Assembly (NCBI RefSeq): GCF_030770395.1
Contig: NZ_CP132480.1
Span: 5,286,858-5,350,857, forward strand
Source of the DNA: Telluria beijingensis
GTDB taxonomy: Bacteria; Pseudomonadota; Gammaproteobacteria; Burkholderiales; Burkholderiaceae_D
Length of the DNA: 64,000 bases
Direction: 5' to 3'
Part shown: positions 26,216-35,133 of the stretch, piece by piece
How positions within the stretch are numbered: the stretch's first letter is position 1
Layout of the letters: each line of letters opens with the position of its first letter
Translations under genes and position numbers: made by a program
Notes under the pieces: model-generated
What the model saw: only the letters and a program-made list of their open reading frames with translations
The model's database searches: none
What the model was told of the DNA's origin: nothing

Positions 26216-27541
26216 ATGTCCAGCACGGATTTCTGTGTCTCCGATTCCCCTGCCAGCCCCTCTCCCTCGCATGCGCACGACGACGCCCGCGTCGACCGGG
26301 GCCGACGACGCGTCCTGCTCGCGGCCCCGGTCCTGGCCGGCGCGCTGGGCGCAACTGGCGCCGACGTCAAGGCCCAGACCGGGGTGCCGGAGCGCTGGAG
26401 TGCGGGCTGGGGCTGTGCGCCGGCCGGCCCGCCGCCACCGGCCTCGCTGCAGACCTTCACCAACCAGACCTTGCGCCTGATCGTGCGCACCAGCCTGGGC
26501 GGAAACCGCATCCGCATCCGGCTCTCGAACGAGATGGGCGACACCGAACTGCGGCTCGGCAGCGCCCGCGTCGGCCTGCGCGCCGGCGGGGCCGTCGTCA
26601 CCGCCGGCACCAGCCGCCAGCTGACCTTCAGCGGCCGCACCAGCGTGGCCATCCCGGCCGGCGCGCCGGTGGTGTCCGATCCGGTGTCGCTGCCGGTCGC
26701 GCCGTTCACCGACCTGGCCATCAGCCTGTACTTTCCCGGCACGGTACAGGCCACCACGATCCACAACGCCGCCTACCAGGCCAGCTATGCGTCGACCACG
26801 GGCGACTTCGGCGCGCAGGCCTCGCTGCCGATCCAGCGCGCCTTCGCCTCCTGGCCCTTCCTCACCGAAGTCGACGTCGACCGCGCCGCGCCGGTGCTGG
26901 TGGCGGTGGGCGATTCGGTCACCGATGGCGTCGGCAGCACCTCCAACGGCAACCGGCGCTGGCCCGACTTCCTGGCGCGCCGCTTCCAGGCCGAGCTCGG
27001 CAACGACCGCATCGGCGTCGTCAACCGCGGCATCTCGGCCAACCGCATGCTGGCCGACACGGCTACCGCGCTGTTGGCGGGCAACGACCTGCTGGAGCGC
27101 TTCGACCGCGACGTGCTGTCCACCGCCGGCGTGCGCGGCCTGGCGGTGCTGATCGGCATCAATGACATCGTCTACAGCCCGCCGTCGGCGCCGATCCCGG
27201 CCGACGAACTCATCGCCGGCTACCTGCAACTGCTGACGCGCGCCCATCTTCACGGCATCCCGGTGCTGGGGGCGACCTTGCCGCCATTTGACGGCTTCGT
27301 CTATTACACGCCGGCGCGCGAAGCGGTGCGGCAGGCCGTCAACGCCTGGATGCGCAGCGCGCTACCATTCGACCTGCTGGCCGACGTCGACCTGGCCCTG
27401 CGCGATCCCGCGGTACCGCAACGGCTGCGCGCCGAGTACGATAGCGGCGATCGCCTGCATCCGAACGACGCCGGCTATGAGGCGCTGGCCGAAGCGGTGC
27501 CCTTGCCGGCGCTGTGGTCGCTGATGGGCGGATTCAGCTGA
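26216..27541 (+). CDS. Exported SGNH/GDSL hydrolase, likely Tat substrate
   Basis: A 441-residue protein. The N-terminus has an Arg-rich stretch DRGRRRVLLAAPVLAGALG, resembling a twin-arginine signal with a long leader. A beta-rich domain (about 60-220) precedes the SGNH domain: block I VAVGDSVTDGVGS, block II NRGISANRML, block III IGINDI and block V DRLHPNDAGYEAL. This two-part layout occurs in esterases acting on acylated polysaccharides; the substrate is unknown. The start codon at 26216 has AGGAG upstream. Confidence 0.85.
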   Translation: MSSTDFCVSDSPASPSPSHAHDDARVDRGRRRVLLAAPVLAGALGATGADVKAQTGVPERWSAGWGCAPAGPPPPASLQTFTNQTLRLIVRTSLGGNRIRIRLSNEMGDTELRLGSARVGLRAGGAVVTAGTSRQLTFSGRTSVAIPAGAPVVSDPVSLPVAPFTDLAISLYFPGTVQATTIHNAAYQASYASTTGDFGAQASLPIQRAFASWPFLTEVDVDRAAPVLVAVGDSVTDGVGSTSNGNRRWPDFLARRFQAELGNDRIGVVNRGISANRMLADTATALLAGNDLLERFDRDVLSTAGVRGLAVLIGINDIVYSPPSAPIPADELIAGYLQLLTRAHLHGIPVLGATLPPFDGFVYYTPAREAVRQAVNAWMRSALPFDLLADVDLALRDPAVPQRLRAEYDSGDRLHPNDAGYEALAEAVPLPALWSLMGGFS

Positions 27542-27650
27542 TGGTGCCTGTGCTGTAATGGGGGCAAGAGCGCAGCGCAATGTAACGAGGTGTAATTCCC
27601 CTGCAAACCGGCCTGGCAATCCGTATGATGGCAATATCAGGAGAACCGCC

Positions 27651-28115
27651 ATGAAAAATATCGCCATCATTCTCGGGGCGCTGGGCCTGCTGGCCGGCTG
27701 TGCCGCGCCAGGCCCGACGTACACCCACAATCAACCGTCCGACCCAAGCCAGTGGCGGGTTGTGTCCGTGACCCCGGTACCGGTCGGCACTGGCGCCCAG
27801 GTGGCCGCATCGGGCAAGGCCGGTGTCGTGACGTCGACGCCGATCGCCACCTCGTCACCGTCCACGGGCTGGACGACCACGTCAGTCACGCCGGTGTACC
27901 GCACCCAGCAGCCAGTTGTCGTACAGCAGCAACCGGCGTGGGTGCAACAGCAGCCAGTGTACGTACCGCAACCGGTGTATGTGGAACAGCCGCGCTACTG
28001 GTATCCGCCGATCTCGATCGGTCTGGGCTTCGATTTCGGTCGCAGCAGCTGGCGCGGACACCGCGGCCGCGGATGGGGTGGACATATCGGGACGCGCTGG
28101 CCGTATGGCTGGTAA
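27651..28115 (+). CDS. Small lipoprotein with Gln/Val/Pro-rich middle
   Basis: A 154-residue protein with a lipoprotein signal: MKNIAIILGALGLLAGC, lipobox LAGC at Cys17. A Ser/Thr-rich segment is followed by repeats of the type VVQQQPAWVQQQPVYVPQPV, then a Gly/Arg/Trp-rich tail. No enzyme domain is visible; such proteins are usually surface or envelope structural lipoproteins. CAGGAG lies upstream of the ATG. A strong terminator follows the stop. Confidence 0.85.
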   Translation: MKNIAIILGALGLLAGCAAPGPTYTHNQPSDPSQWRVVSVTPVPVGTGAQVAASGKAGVVTSTPIATSSPSTGWTTTSVTPVYRTQQPVVVQQQPAWVQQQPVYVPQPVYVEQPRYWYPPISIGLGFDFGRSSWRGHRGRGWGGHIGTRWPYGW

Positions 28116-28120
28116 GAGCG

Positions 28121-28147
28121 AAGCCGGCTGATGCCGGCTTCTTTTTT
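28121..28147 (+). terminator. Rho-independent terminator of the lipoprotein gene
   Basis: AAGCCGGC, loop TGAT, GCCGGCTT, followed by CTTTTTT; 5 bp after the stop codon. Confidence 0.9.
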
Positions 28148-28152
28148 GCCTG

Positions 28153-28163
28153 CCCCCCCCCCC
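28153..28163. repeat. Homopolymer tract of 11 C
   Basis: Eleven consecutive C between the lipoprotein terminator and the stop of the convergent immunity-like gene. It is intergenic, so it does not switch a reading frame. It could be unstable or a sequencing-length uncertainty. Confidence 0.8.
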
Positions 28164-28275
28164 GAGAAGCCAGCCCAATCGGCCTGACCCAGGCTATCGA
28201 GCAGGCTCCGCCAAACCTTCTGGACGCTGGCCTGGATCGGCAAACGCCGGGGCGAAGCGGATACTTGGCGCGTCC

Positions 28276-28656
28276 TCAAGCCTCGACATCATATTCGCCG
28301 CGTGACAATTCGGCGAGCCGTGCAAGTCCCTGGTCGATCGCTGGACTCCAATTCACAGGAGAGACGGCAATAGTTTCTGCTTTCAATCTGCGTTTGCCCT
28401 CGGCATTCAGAACGATGTCGATACGATCGCCGATTCGCCTGATGGACGCGACACCGCGATAGCACCCGAACGCCTGGTCGTTCCGTTCGATATACAGGCC
28501 GTCCAGGTGAAGACGCCTGTCTTGCTCGTCCGTTTGCAGCGAGTATTGCAGCATCAGGTATTGCGCGCTTTGTCCTTCATCGGCGGCGAATGCCAGCGTC
28601 ACCAGCGCGGCGTCTTCTTCGAACGACACAAGGGTCGCCACGAGTACTTCATTCAT
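28276..28656 (-). CDS. Probable Imm10-family immunity protein
   Basis: A 126-residue soluble protein. The pattern QYLMLQYSLQTDEQDRRLHL, then GLYIERNDQAFGCYRGVASI resembles the Imm10 immunity family (L.LQ.....DEQD......Y.E..DQ...CY.G), which protects against polymorphic toxins. No toxin gene adjoins, so it would be an orphan. CGGAG precedes the ATG. It lies 48 bp after the cupin gene and may share its transcript. Family assignment is from memory of the motif. Confidence 0.6.
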   Translation of the reverse strand: MNEVLVATLVSFEEDAALVTLAFAADEGQSAQYLMLQYSLQTDEQDRRLHLDGLYIERNDQAFGCYRGVASIRRIGDRIDIVLNAEGKRRLKAETIAVSPVNWSPAIDQGLARLAELSRGEYDVEA

Positions 28657-28704
28657 CGACCGGCTCCGTATGGATCTGCATGAGTGAAGACGCCGCGCGG
28701 TAGT

Positions 28705-29091
28705 TCAATGCCCGTGCTGACGCTCGTACTCGTCCGCCTCGGCCTTGGTGGCATGCACGATGCCATCCGGATGTTCCGGCGGCGTGTACAGCGTGTACAG
28801 GCGCATCGGCTCGGTCTTCGAGGTATTGATGACGTTATGCTCGGTCCCGGCCGGAATCACGACGGCCACGCCATCTTCCAGCTTGTGTTCTTCGCCATCC
28901 AGCAGCGCCACGCCCTCGCCCGCCTCGACGCGGATGAACTGGTCGTGGCCATCGTGGTGTTCCAGGCCGATCTCTTCGCCCGGCTGCAAGGTCATGATGA
29001 CCAGCTGGCTGCGCTTGGTGGTATAGAGCACTTCGCGGAAGTTGTTTCCGGCGAGCGTTTTTTCTTCGATATTGATGCTAAAGCCCGACAT
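28705..29091 (-). CDS. Cupin-domain protein
   Basis: A 128-residue single-domain cupin. Motif 1 is GLEHHDGHDQFIRVEAGEG with its His and Glu metal ligands; motif 2 includes VIPAGTEHNVIN. The start at 29091 is set by GGAGG directly upstream; longer frames are out of keeping with the family length. It resembles small mannose-6-phosphate-isomerase-like cupins of unknown substrate. The Imm10-like gene follows on the same strand. Confidence 0.88.
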   Translation of the reverse strand: MSGFSINIEEKTLAGNNFREVLYTTKRSQLVIMTLQPGEEIGLEHHDGHDQFIRVEAGEGVALLDGEEHKLEDGVAVVIPAGTEHNVINTSKTEPMRLYTLYTPPEHPDGIVHATKAEADEYERQHGH

Positions 29092-29227
29092 GGGATCCTC
29101 CAGGATGCTGCGCGCGGCGCCGGCGCCGCACGACGGTTCACAGGCGGCGATTGCCGCTCTGTCATCGATTGTATAAGAGCCGGAAGATTCATGTGCGCGT
29201 CGCCCTCGCGCCGCAAAACACGCAAAG

Positions 29228-29668
29228 TCAGCCGGCGCCGAACAGTCCCTGCTCATCGAGGATGGCCCAGGCAATTTCGGGCCGCTCGGCCAGGCGGCGC
29301 CGGATCGCCGCCGGCACCGACTGGCGCAGCTTCTTGCACAGCCCCGGCCGCTCCTCGAGCACAACCAGGATGCCGCGCACGGTGCGCACTTCATTGGGCC
29401 CGGGCGCGATGCGCAGTTCGGCGCCGGTATTCTTGTGGATCAGGCTTTGCACATGCCGCAGGTCGGCGTGACTGTCGATGCGCCCGATGCGATCGATCAG
29501 CTTCTGCTCTTGCTGGCGCGTGATCAGGAGCGGCCGCTGGTCGGCCGCCGGATCGGCCAGCACCTTTTCACGCTCGCAGACGCAGGCGCCCGGCGGACAT
29601 TCGACCCGCAGGGGCATGTCGGCGATCGCCGCCGGCGGCAAGGGTGAAGCTGCGGCAGGAGTAGTCAC
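29228..29668 (-). CDS. Conserved-looking protein with CPPGACVC motif, coupled to the Mut7-C RNase
   Basis: A 146-residue protein starting with GTG in a GTGA overlap with the stop of the Mut7-C gene. Near residue 25 it has ECPPGACVCERE, a tight Cys cluster that could bind metal. The rest is Arg/Leu-rich and probably helical (LITRQQEQKLIDRIGRI, KKLRQSVPAAIRRRLAE). I do not recognise the family. Coupling to an RNase with its own zinc-ribbon-like pairs suggests a shared RNA-related role; this is inference. Confidence 0.75.
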   Translation of the reverse strand: MTTPAAASPLPPAAIADMPLRVECPPGACVCEREKVLADPAADQRPLLITRQQEQKLIDRIGRIDSHADLRHVQSLIHKNTGAELRIAPGPNEVRTVRGILVVLEERPGLCKKLRQSVPAAIRRRLAERPEIAWAILDEQGLFGAG

Positions 29669-30489
29669 GCGTTCGGACGGAAGTCGGTTTCTTCCAGCGA
29701 TTCTACATCGGCAAAGTCGTCCAGGGCGCCTTCCCGGCGCTGCGCGACCGCCGCCAGCAACTGGGCCATGCGCTTGTAGTGCGAACCCTTCCAATAGACC
29801 CGCAGGCAGTTGTCGCAGGTGGTGAAGCTGTCGTGCAGCGCCCGCACCGACGCCGGCAGGCGCTCGGCCACGCTGTCCTTGTCGACCTCGCGCAGCGCCA
29901 CATTGCAGTGCAGGCAGAGCGAGAACGGCCGCGCGCCATGGGCCAGGTCCAGCCGCTCGAACAATTCTCGCAATTGTTCTGGCGGATCCAGGGCGTGGAT
30001 ATAGCAGCCATGCAAGATCGAGCGGCGCTTGAGCAGCTCGCGGTCGCGCGTCAGCACGATGCGGTCGTCGTTCTCGGCCAGGTCCTCGACGTCGTCGTCG
30101 TGGTAGTGGTTGTCGTAGAGAGTGTCGTAGCCGGCCATGCGCAGCAGGCGCGCGAGTCCGCCCAGGTGCGAGTCGGCGACGAAGCGCATCCGCTCGCGCG
30201 GGCGTTCGCGCAGGCGCTCCTGCGCCAGGCCACCTTGCGGGCCGACTTCGAGCAGTTCAAAACGCGCATACACGGCGACGTGGTCGCCGTCCAGGAGCAC
30301 CCGGTCGAAACCGCTCTCTTCACCATTGACCAGCACCATCTCGACCTCGGTATGCGGCACGCCGAGCGCCTCGATCATGTGCTTGGTGGTCGACTGGCGC
30401 GCGCATTCGGAGGCGAAGGTGCGGCCGCGCCGGTCGCGCGGCAGGAACTCGCCCAATTCCTGATAAAAACGAAACGTTGCGGTCACCAT
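29665..30489 (-). CDS. Mut7-C RNase-domain protein with ubiquitin-like N-terminus
   Basis: A 274-residue protein. The first ~90 residues resemble the ThiS/ubiquitin-like domain that accompanies Mut7-C (TATFRFYQELGEFLP, LVNGEESGFDRVLLDGD). The Mut7-C PIN-like RNase domain follows (about 100-245): MRFVADSHLGGLARLLRMAG, acidic residues in LAENDDRIVLTRDREL, and two Cys pairs, SLCLHC and TTCDNC. It probably acts on RNA; the natural substrate is unknown. It overlaps the next gene by 4 bp. Confidence 0.87.
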   Translation of the reverse strand: MVTATFRFYQELGEFLPRDRRGRTFASECARQSTTKHMIEALGVPHTEVEMVLVNGEESGFDRVLLDGDHVAVYARFELLEVGPQGGLAQERLRERPRERMRFVADSHLGGLARLLRMAGYDTLYDNHYHDDDVEDLAENDDRIVLTRDRELLKRRSILHGCYIHALDPPEQLRELFERLDLAHGARPFSLCLHCNVALREVDKDSVAERLPASVRALHDSFTTCDNCLRVYWKGSHYKRMAQLLAAVAQRREGALDDFADVESLEETDFRPNA

Positions 30490-30530
30490 GATGCCAACAG
30501 TATCGCAAAATCGATAAATGCCTGCAGAAC

Positions 30531-31268
30531 CTATCCGTGCATCAATTCCAAGGCATTGGGGACGGAAGCGCCTTCCGCCGTATTATCGAAGATACACCAA
30601 ACCGTTCGCCCCTGCGCGACCAGCGCATCGAAGTCGGCGCGCCAGCGCGCGACTTCCTCGGCCGGATAGCGCGAATAATAGATGCGCGGCGTGCCGTGCA
30701 AGCGCACATAGACCTCGGTCTCGCTGGTCGGCTCGTGCGGTCCCGGCTGGCCCGCCGCCGGGTCGGCGATCACGCGGATCACGCCGCACTCGCGCAGCAA
30801 GGCGCTGGCCGGCTCGGAAAACCAGCTCGCGTGGCGCGCCTCGAAGGCGATGCTGCAGCCGAAGCGCTGGCGCAGACCATCGAAAAAGGCGTGCGCCGGC
30901 GCGTCAGTGAAGCCGAAGCGCGGCGGCAACTGCACCAGCAGGCAGCCCAGCTTGTCGCCCAGCATGCCGGCTTCGCCCTGGAAGCGGTCGAGTTGTTCGT
31001 CGACCTCGAGCAGGCGCGCCTCGTGGGTCATGGCGCGCGGCACCTTGACGGCGAAGCGGAAGCTGTCGGGCACGCTGGCCGCCCAGCGCGCATAGGTTTC
31101 CGGCTTGTGCGGCTTGTAGAACGAGGAATTGATTTCTACAGTAGGAAAGACGGCGGCATAGCGTTCCAGATGGCTGCCCTCGACGGGGAAGGCGTCGGCG
31201 CAAGCCTTGGGCAGGCTCCAGCCGGCGCAGCCGACGAGCAGGCGGCCGGGCGATTCGGATTGAGGCAT
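30531..31268 (-). CDS. DUF72 (YecE-like) protein
   Basis: A 245-residue protein of the DUF72 family, a TIM-barrel-like fold of unknown activity. Typical blocks are LLVGCAGWSLP, VEINSSFYKPHKPETYARWA, FRFAVKVPRAMTH, LLVQLPPRFGF and YVRLHGTPRIYYSRYP. The ATG at 31268 starts just before the conserved domain; an upstream TTG at 31298 is possible. No strong ribosome site is visible. Confidence 0.9.
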   Translation of the reverse strand: MPQSESPGRLLVGCAGWSLPKACADAFPVEGSHLERYAAVFPTVEINSSFYKPHKPETYARWAASVPDSFRFAVKVPRAMTHEARLLEVDEQLDRFQGEAGMLGDKLGCLLVQLPPRFGFTDAPAHAFFDGLRQRFGCSIAFEARHASWFSEPASALLRECGVIRVIADPAAGQPGPHEPTSETEVYVRLHGTPRIYYSRYPAEEVARWRADFDALVAQGRTVWCIFDNTAEGASVPNALELMHG

Positions 31269-31401
31269 CGGAGGATCGTGATCGTGTCGTTTCCACAATT
31301 CTATGCAAGTCGGTCCGGCAGCGGCGCATGGCTGGGGCGGCGACGCGCTTGCCCGCCGGCGCTTACAATGCCGTCATCGATCCAAGCGAAGGAGATCCAC
31401 C

Positions 31402-31839
31402 ATGAGCGACCCGTTCCACGTCGTCTGCCCGCACTGCGACGCGGTCAACCGCATGCCGCAGGCGCGGCTGCAGGATGCCCCGACCTGCGGCAAGTGTTCG
31501 CAAGCCATCTTTACCGGTCGTCCACTGGACGTCGACAGCGCACGCTTCGAGCGCCATATCGCGCGCAACGACGTTCCCGTGCTGGTCGACTTCTGGGCCG
31601 AATGGTGCGGCCCCTGCAAGATGATGGCGCCGGCCTATGCCCAGGCCGCGCAGCGCCTGGAACCGCAGGTGCGCCTGCTGAAGGTCGATACCGAACGTGC
31701 GCAGGACCTGTCGGCGCGCTTCGCCATCCGCAGCATTCCGACCCTCGCGCTGTTTCGCGGCGGGCGCGAGATCGCGCGCCAGTCGGGCGCCATGGATGCC
31801 GGGCGCCTGGTGGCATGGGTCCAGCAACATGTAGGCTGA
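31402..31839 (+). CDS. trxC: Thioredoxin 2 (TrxC)
   Basis: A 145-residue cytosolic thioredoxin. The N-terminal zinc ribbon has CPHC and CGKC pairs, and the active site is FWAEWCGPCKMM near residue 70. The cis-Pro motif is IRSIPTLALF. GGAGA precedes the ATG. The zinc domain marks TrxC rather than TrxA; in E. coli TrxC is induced by oxidative stress. Confidence 0.96.
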   Translation: MSDPFHVVCPHCDAVNRMPQARLQDAPTCGKCSQAIFTGRPLDVDSARFERHIARNDVPVLVDFWAEWCGPCKMMAPAYAQAAQRLEPQVRLLKVDTERAQDLSARFAIRSIPTLALFRGGREIARQSGAMDAGRLVAWVQQHVG

Positions 31840-31939
31840 GTCCTTCTTCATCGCGGCCAGCTCGACCGGACCGCGGCAAGGCCGACGCTGCTACAATGGC
31901 AACATACGGGATCGTCCCCGTCGTTTATGAGGAGCCACT

Positions 31940-32302
31940 ATGTCGCAAGAACTGGTTTTGGAACGAGGCGTCGAGGACAACAAGCACTGGGCGCGCATCC
32001 TGTACGTCGTCCACGCGCTGACCTTCTTCTTCTCGCTCGGCATGCTGTCGATCGTCCCGGTGATCGTCAACTACGTCAAGCGCCCCGAGACGGCCGGCAC
32101 GATGGTGCACAGCCATCACACCTGGATGATCCGGTCGTTCTGGTGGTATGTCGTGTGGATGGCCGTCGGCGGTGCGCTCTTCCTCACCATCATCCTCATC
32201 CCGCTCGCCTACGTCGTGTGGTTCGTCGTCTGGGTGTGGAAAGCCTATCGCCTGGTGCGCGGCTTCCTTGACCTGAACAATAACCGGGCAATGCCGGTAT
32301 AA
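31940..32302 (+). CDS. Small inner-membrane protein (DUF4870-like)
   Basis: A 120-residue protein with three predicted hydrophobic helices (about 20-45, 65-85 and 85-105), a hydrophilic loop HSHHTWMIRSFWWY, and the ending YRLVRGFLDLNN. This layout resembles DUF4870 membrane proteins. Function unknown. GAGGAG lies just before the ATG; a bidirectional terminator follows. Confidence 0.8.
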   Translation: MSQELVLERGVEDNKHWARILYVVHALTFFFSLGMLSIVPVIVNYVKRPETAGTMVHSHHTWMIRSFWWYVVWMAVGGALFLTIILIPLAYVVWFVVWVWKAYRLVRGFLDLNNNRAMPV

Positions 32303-32307
32303 AAAAG

Positions 32308-32336
32308 CATGGGGCCGATCTGGCCCCATGTCTTTT
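32308..32336. terminator. Bidirectional terminator between the membrane protein and metC
   Basis: CATGGGGCC (32308-32316), loop GATCT, GGCCCCATG (32322-32330). TCTTTT follows on the plus strand, and the preceding AAAAAAG gives a T-run on the minus strand. It serves both convergent genes. Confidence 0.85.
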
Positions 32337-33498
32337 ACAGCTGTCCGAATGCCTGCTCCAGGTCGGCGATCAGGTCGCCCGGCTCTTCGAGACCGACATT
32401 GAAGCGCACCAGCACGCCGGGGTCTTCCCACTTCTGGCGCAGGCTCTTGATCCGGTACGGCATCACCAGGCTGTTCGGCCCGCCCCAGCTGTAGCCGATG
32501 CCGAACAGGGTCAAGGCGTCGACCATGCGATCCACTTGCGCCTCGTCGTAGCGCGCGTCGAACACGACCGAGAACAGGCCGCCGGCGCCATTGAAATCGC
32601 GCTTCCAGTGCGCGTGGCCGGGACAATCCTCGAACGCCGGATGCAGCACCTTGCTCACCTCCGGCCGCGCCTTGAACCATGCTGCGAGCGTGCGCGCGCT
32701 GGCATCGTGGCGCTCGAAGCGCAGCTTCATGGTCGGCAGGCCGCGCTGCACCAGGTAGGCGTCGTCCGGGCTCACGCCCATGCCGAGCCGCATATGGGCT
32801 TGCGCGAGGCGGTCGTTCAGCGCGCGGTCGCGCGTGATGACGGCGCCCATCAGCAGGTCAGCCCCGCCCGACTGGTACTTGGTCAGCGCATGCATGACGA
32901 TGTCCACGCCGTGGTCGAAGCCGCGCAGCGCCAGCCCGGCGGCCCAGGTATTGTCCAGCGCGACAATCACTCCGCGCTCGTGCGCGGCCCGGCACAGGGC
33001 CGGCAGGTCCGGCACTTCCATCGAGACCGAACCGGGTGCCTCGGTCCACAGCAGTCTGGTATTCGGCTGGATCAGCGCGGCGATGCCGGCGCCGATCATC
33101 GGATCGTAATAGCGCGCCGAGACGCCGAAATCCTGGCTCAGCCAGCGACCCAGTTCGCGGTTCGGGTTGTAGACGTTATCCGGCAGCAGCACGTCGTCGC
33201 CGCTCTTGAGCAGGGCGAAATCGACCATCGCGATCGCGGACAGGCCCGAAGGCGTCAACAGGCAGTGATTGCCGCCTTCGATCTCGGCCAGCTTGCCTTC
33301 GAGGGTGAAGGTGGTCGGTGTGCCGTGCAGGCCGTAGGTATAGGCCTGCTTGTCGCGCCACTCGGTCGAGCGCATCGCAGCGGTGCTCGGGAACAGCACC
33401 GTCGAGGCGCGGTGGATGCCGGGCGGGAAGGCATCGAAGCCGCTCGGCGCGACGTAGTCGCTATGGATCAGGGTGGTCTGGATCGACTTCTTCTTCAT
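32335..33498 (-). CDS. metC: Cystathionine beta-lyase
   Basis: A 387-residue PLP enzyme of the Cys/Met metabolism family. PLP-binding blocks include YTYGLHGTPTTFTLE, VALDNTWAAGL and the Schiff-base Lys in MHALTKYQSGGAD. FGIGYSWGGPNSLVMP near the C-terminus favours MetC-type lyase over cystathionine gamma-synthase. It should cleave cystathionine to homocysteine in methionine synthesis. It follows rimO by 32 bp and may share its transcript. Confidence 0.9.
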   Translation of the reverse strand: MKKKSIQTTLIHSDYVAPSGFDAFPPGIHRASTVLFPSTAAMRSTEWRDKQAYTYGLHGTPTTFTLEGKLAEIEGGNHCLLTPSGLSAIAMVDFALLKSGDDVLLPDNVYNPNRELGRWLSQDFGVSARYYDPMIGAGIAALIQPNTRLLWTEAPGSVSMEVPDLPALCRAAHERGVIVALDNTWAAGLALRGFDHGVDIVMHALTKYQSGGADLLMGAVITRDRALNDRLAQAHMRLGMGVSPDDAYLVQRGLPTMKLRFERHDASARTLAAWFKARPEVSKVLHPAFEDCPGHAHWKRDFNGAGGLFSVVFDARYDEAQVDRMVDALTLFGIGYSWGGPNSLVMPYRIKSLRQKWEDPGVLVRFNVGLEEPGDLIADLEQAFGQL

Positions 33499-33530
33499 CG
33501 TGACTGGCGCGCCGGGTTAGAGGTAAAACG

Positions 33531-34976
33531 TCAGACGGGCGTGGCCCACAGGTCGTGGGCATCGGCCTTGGTGATGACGACGTCGGCGAACTGGCCGACC
33601 GCGAGCTTGTTTTTGCCCGGCACCAGTGGTCGCTTGATGTGGACCACGCCGTCGATCTCCGGCGCATCTGCCGCCGAGCGGCCGATCGCTTCGCGCGGGC
33701 CGACTTCGTCGACCAGCACGCGCAGGGTCTTGCCGACCTTGGCCTGCAGGCGCTTGGCCGAGATTTCTTCCTGCAGCAGCATGACGCGCGCACGGCGTTC
33801 TTCGCGCACTTCTTCCGGCACCGGATTGGCCAGCTCGTTGGCAGTCGCGCCTTCGACCGGCGAATAGGCGAAGCAGCCCAGGCGGTCGATCTGCGCCTCT
33901 TTCAGGAAGTCGAGCAGGTACTCGAACTCGGCCTCGGTCTCGCCCGGGAAACCGGCGATGAAGGTCGAGCGGATCGTCAGGTCCGGATTCATGCGGCGCC
34001 AGTTGAGGATGCGCTCGAGGTTCTTCTCGCCGCTGGCCGGGCGCTTCATGCGCTTCAACACGTCCGGGTGCGCGTGCTGCATCGGGATGTCGAGGTAAGG
34101 CAGCACGTGGCCGTCGCCCATGAACGGGATCGCCTGGTCGACGTGCGGATACGGATAGACATAGTGCAGGCGCACCCAGGCGTCGTACTGGCGAGCCAGC
34201 TGGCCCAGGGCCTCGACCAGCTGCGTCATGTGGGTCTTGATCGGGCGGCCATTCCAGAAGCCGGTGCGGAACTTGACGTCGACGCCGTAGGCGCTGGTGT
34301 CTTGCGAGATCACCAGCAATTCCTTGACGCCGGCCTTGAACAGGTTCTCGGCCTCGAGCAGCACCTCGTCGATGCGGCGCGACACCAGGTCGCCGCGCAT
34401 CGACGGGATGATGCAGAAGCTGCAGCGGTGGTTGCAGCCTTCCGAGATTTTCAGGTAGGCGTAGTGCTTCGGGGTCAGCTTGACGCCGTGGTCCGGCACC
34501 AGGTCGATGAAGGGGTCGTGCGGCTTGGGCAGGTGCAGGTGCACCGATTCCATCACCTCGGTGACGGCGTGCGGGCCGGTCACGGCCAGCACCTTCGGGT
34601 GCACCTTGGTGATGATGTCGTCGCCCGCGGCATCCTTCTTGGCGCCCAGGCAGCCGGTGACGATCACCTTGCCGTTCTCGGCCAGCGCTTCGCCGATCGC
34701 GTCGAGCGATTCCTGCACCGCGGCGTCGATGAAGCCGCAGGTGTTGACGATCACCAGGTCGGCGCCGTCATACGACTTGGCGGTCTGGTAGCCTTCGGCG
34801 CGCAGCTGGGTCAGGATCTGTTCCGAGTCGACCAGCGCCTTCGGGCAACCGAGCGAGACGAAGCCGACCTTCGGCGCAGCCACTCCCTGGGCCGGCGTCG
34901 GGATGACGATGGCCGGGGCCTTGGCGGCGGCAGCGATGCTGGAGTTGGCGGAAGGATTACGACGGAGTTCGGGCAT
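33531..34976 (-). CDS. rimO: Ribosomal protein S12 methylthiotransferase RimO
   Basis: A 481-residue radical-SAM enzyme that methylthiolates an Asp of ribosomal protein S12. The N-terminal MTTase domain carries [17 protein letters not shown]; the radical-SAM Cys triad is in [19 protein letters not shown]; a TRAM domain ends the protein. The first ~40 residues are Ala/Pro-rich and extra to the conserved domain. The ATG at 34976 was chosen over longer frames; a start nearer the conserved VGFVSLGC is possible. Confidence 0.93.
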   Translation of the reverse strand: MPELRRNPSANSSIAAAAKAPAIVIPTPAQGVAAPKVGFVSLGCPKALVDSEQILTQLRAEGYQTAKSYDGADLVIVNTCGFIDAAVQESLDAIGEALAENGKVIVTGCLGAKKDAAGDDIITKVHPKVLAVTGPHAVTEVMESVHLHLPKPHDPFIDLVPDHGVKLTPKHYAYLKISEGCNHRCSFCIIPSMRGDLVSRRIDEVLLEAENLFKAGVKELLVISQDTSAYGVDVKFRTGFWNGRPIKTHMTQLVEALGQLARQYDAWVRLHYVYPYPHVDQAIPFMGDGHVLPYLDIPMQHAHPDVLKRMKRPASGEKNLERILNWRRMNPDLTIRSTFIAGFPGETEAEFEYLLDFLKEAQIDRLGCFAYSPVEGATANELANPVPEEVREERRARVMLLQEEISAKRLQAKVGKTLRVLVDEVGPREAIGRSAADAPEIDGVVHIKRPLVPGKNKLAVGQFADVVITKADAHDLWATPV

Positions 34977-35054
34977 GGGCGGACGACAAAGGATTTGGGC
35001 AATCCGCGATTGTACCTGAACCGGGTCCTGGAGTGGGACCCGTGGCGTTTGCAC

Positions 35055-35099
35055 GTCGTTACCTCCACTGGAGGTAACGACTTCCCGCGAAGGCGGGAA
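35055..35099. repeat. Tandem hairpins: 12-bp stem plus REP-like TTCCCGC core
   Basis: GTCGTTACCTCC and GGAGGTAACGAC form a perfect 12-bp stem with an ACT loop (35055-35081). TTCCCGC-GAAG-GCGGGAA (35082-35099) follows at once. The second hairpin matches the core of the repeat at 108-127. It lies between the phaR 3' end and rimO and looks like a REP/BIME-type element. It may also end phaR transcription. Confidence 0.65.
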
Positions 35100-35133
35100 C
35101 CTAAGTCTGTTGCATACCGCTCGTGCAACGACT

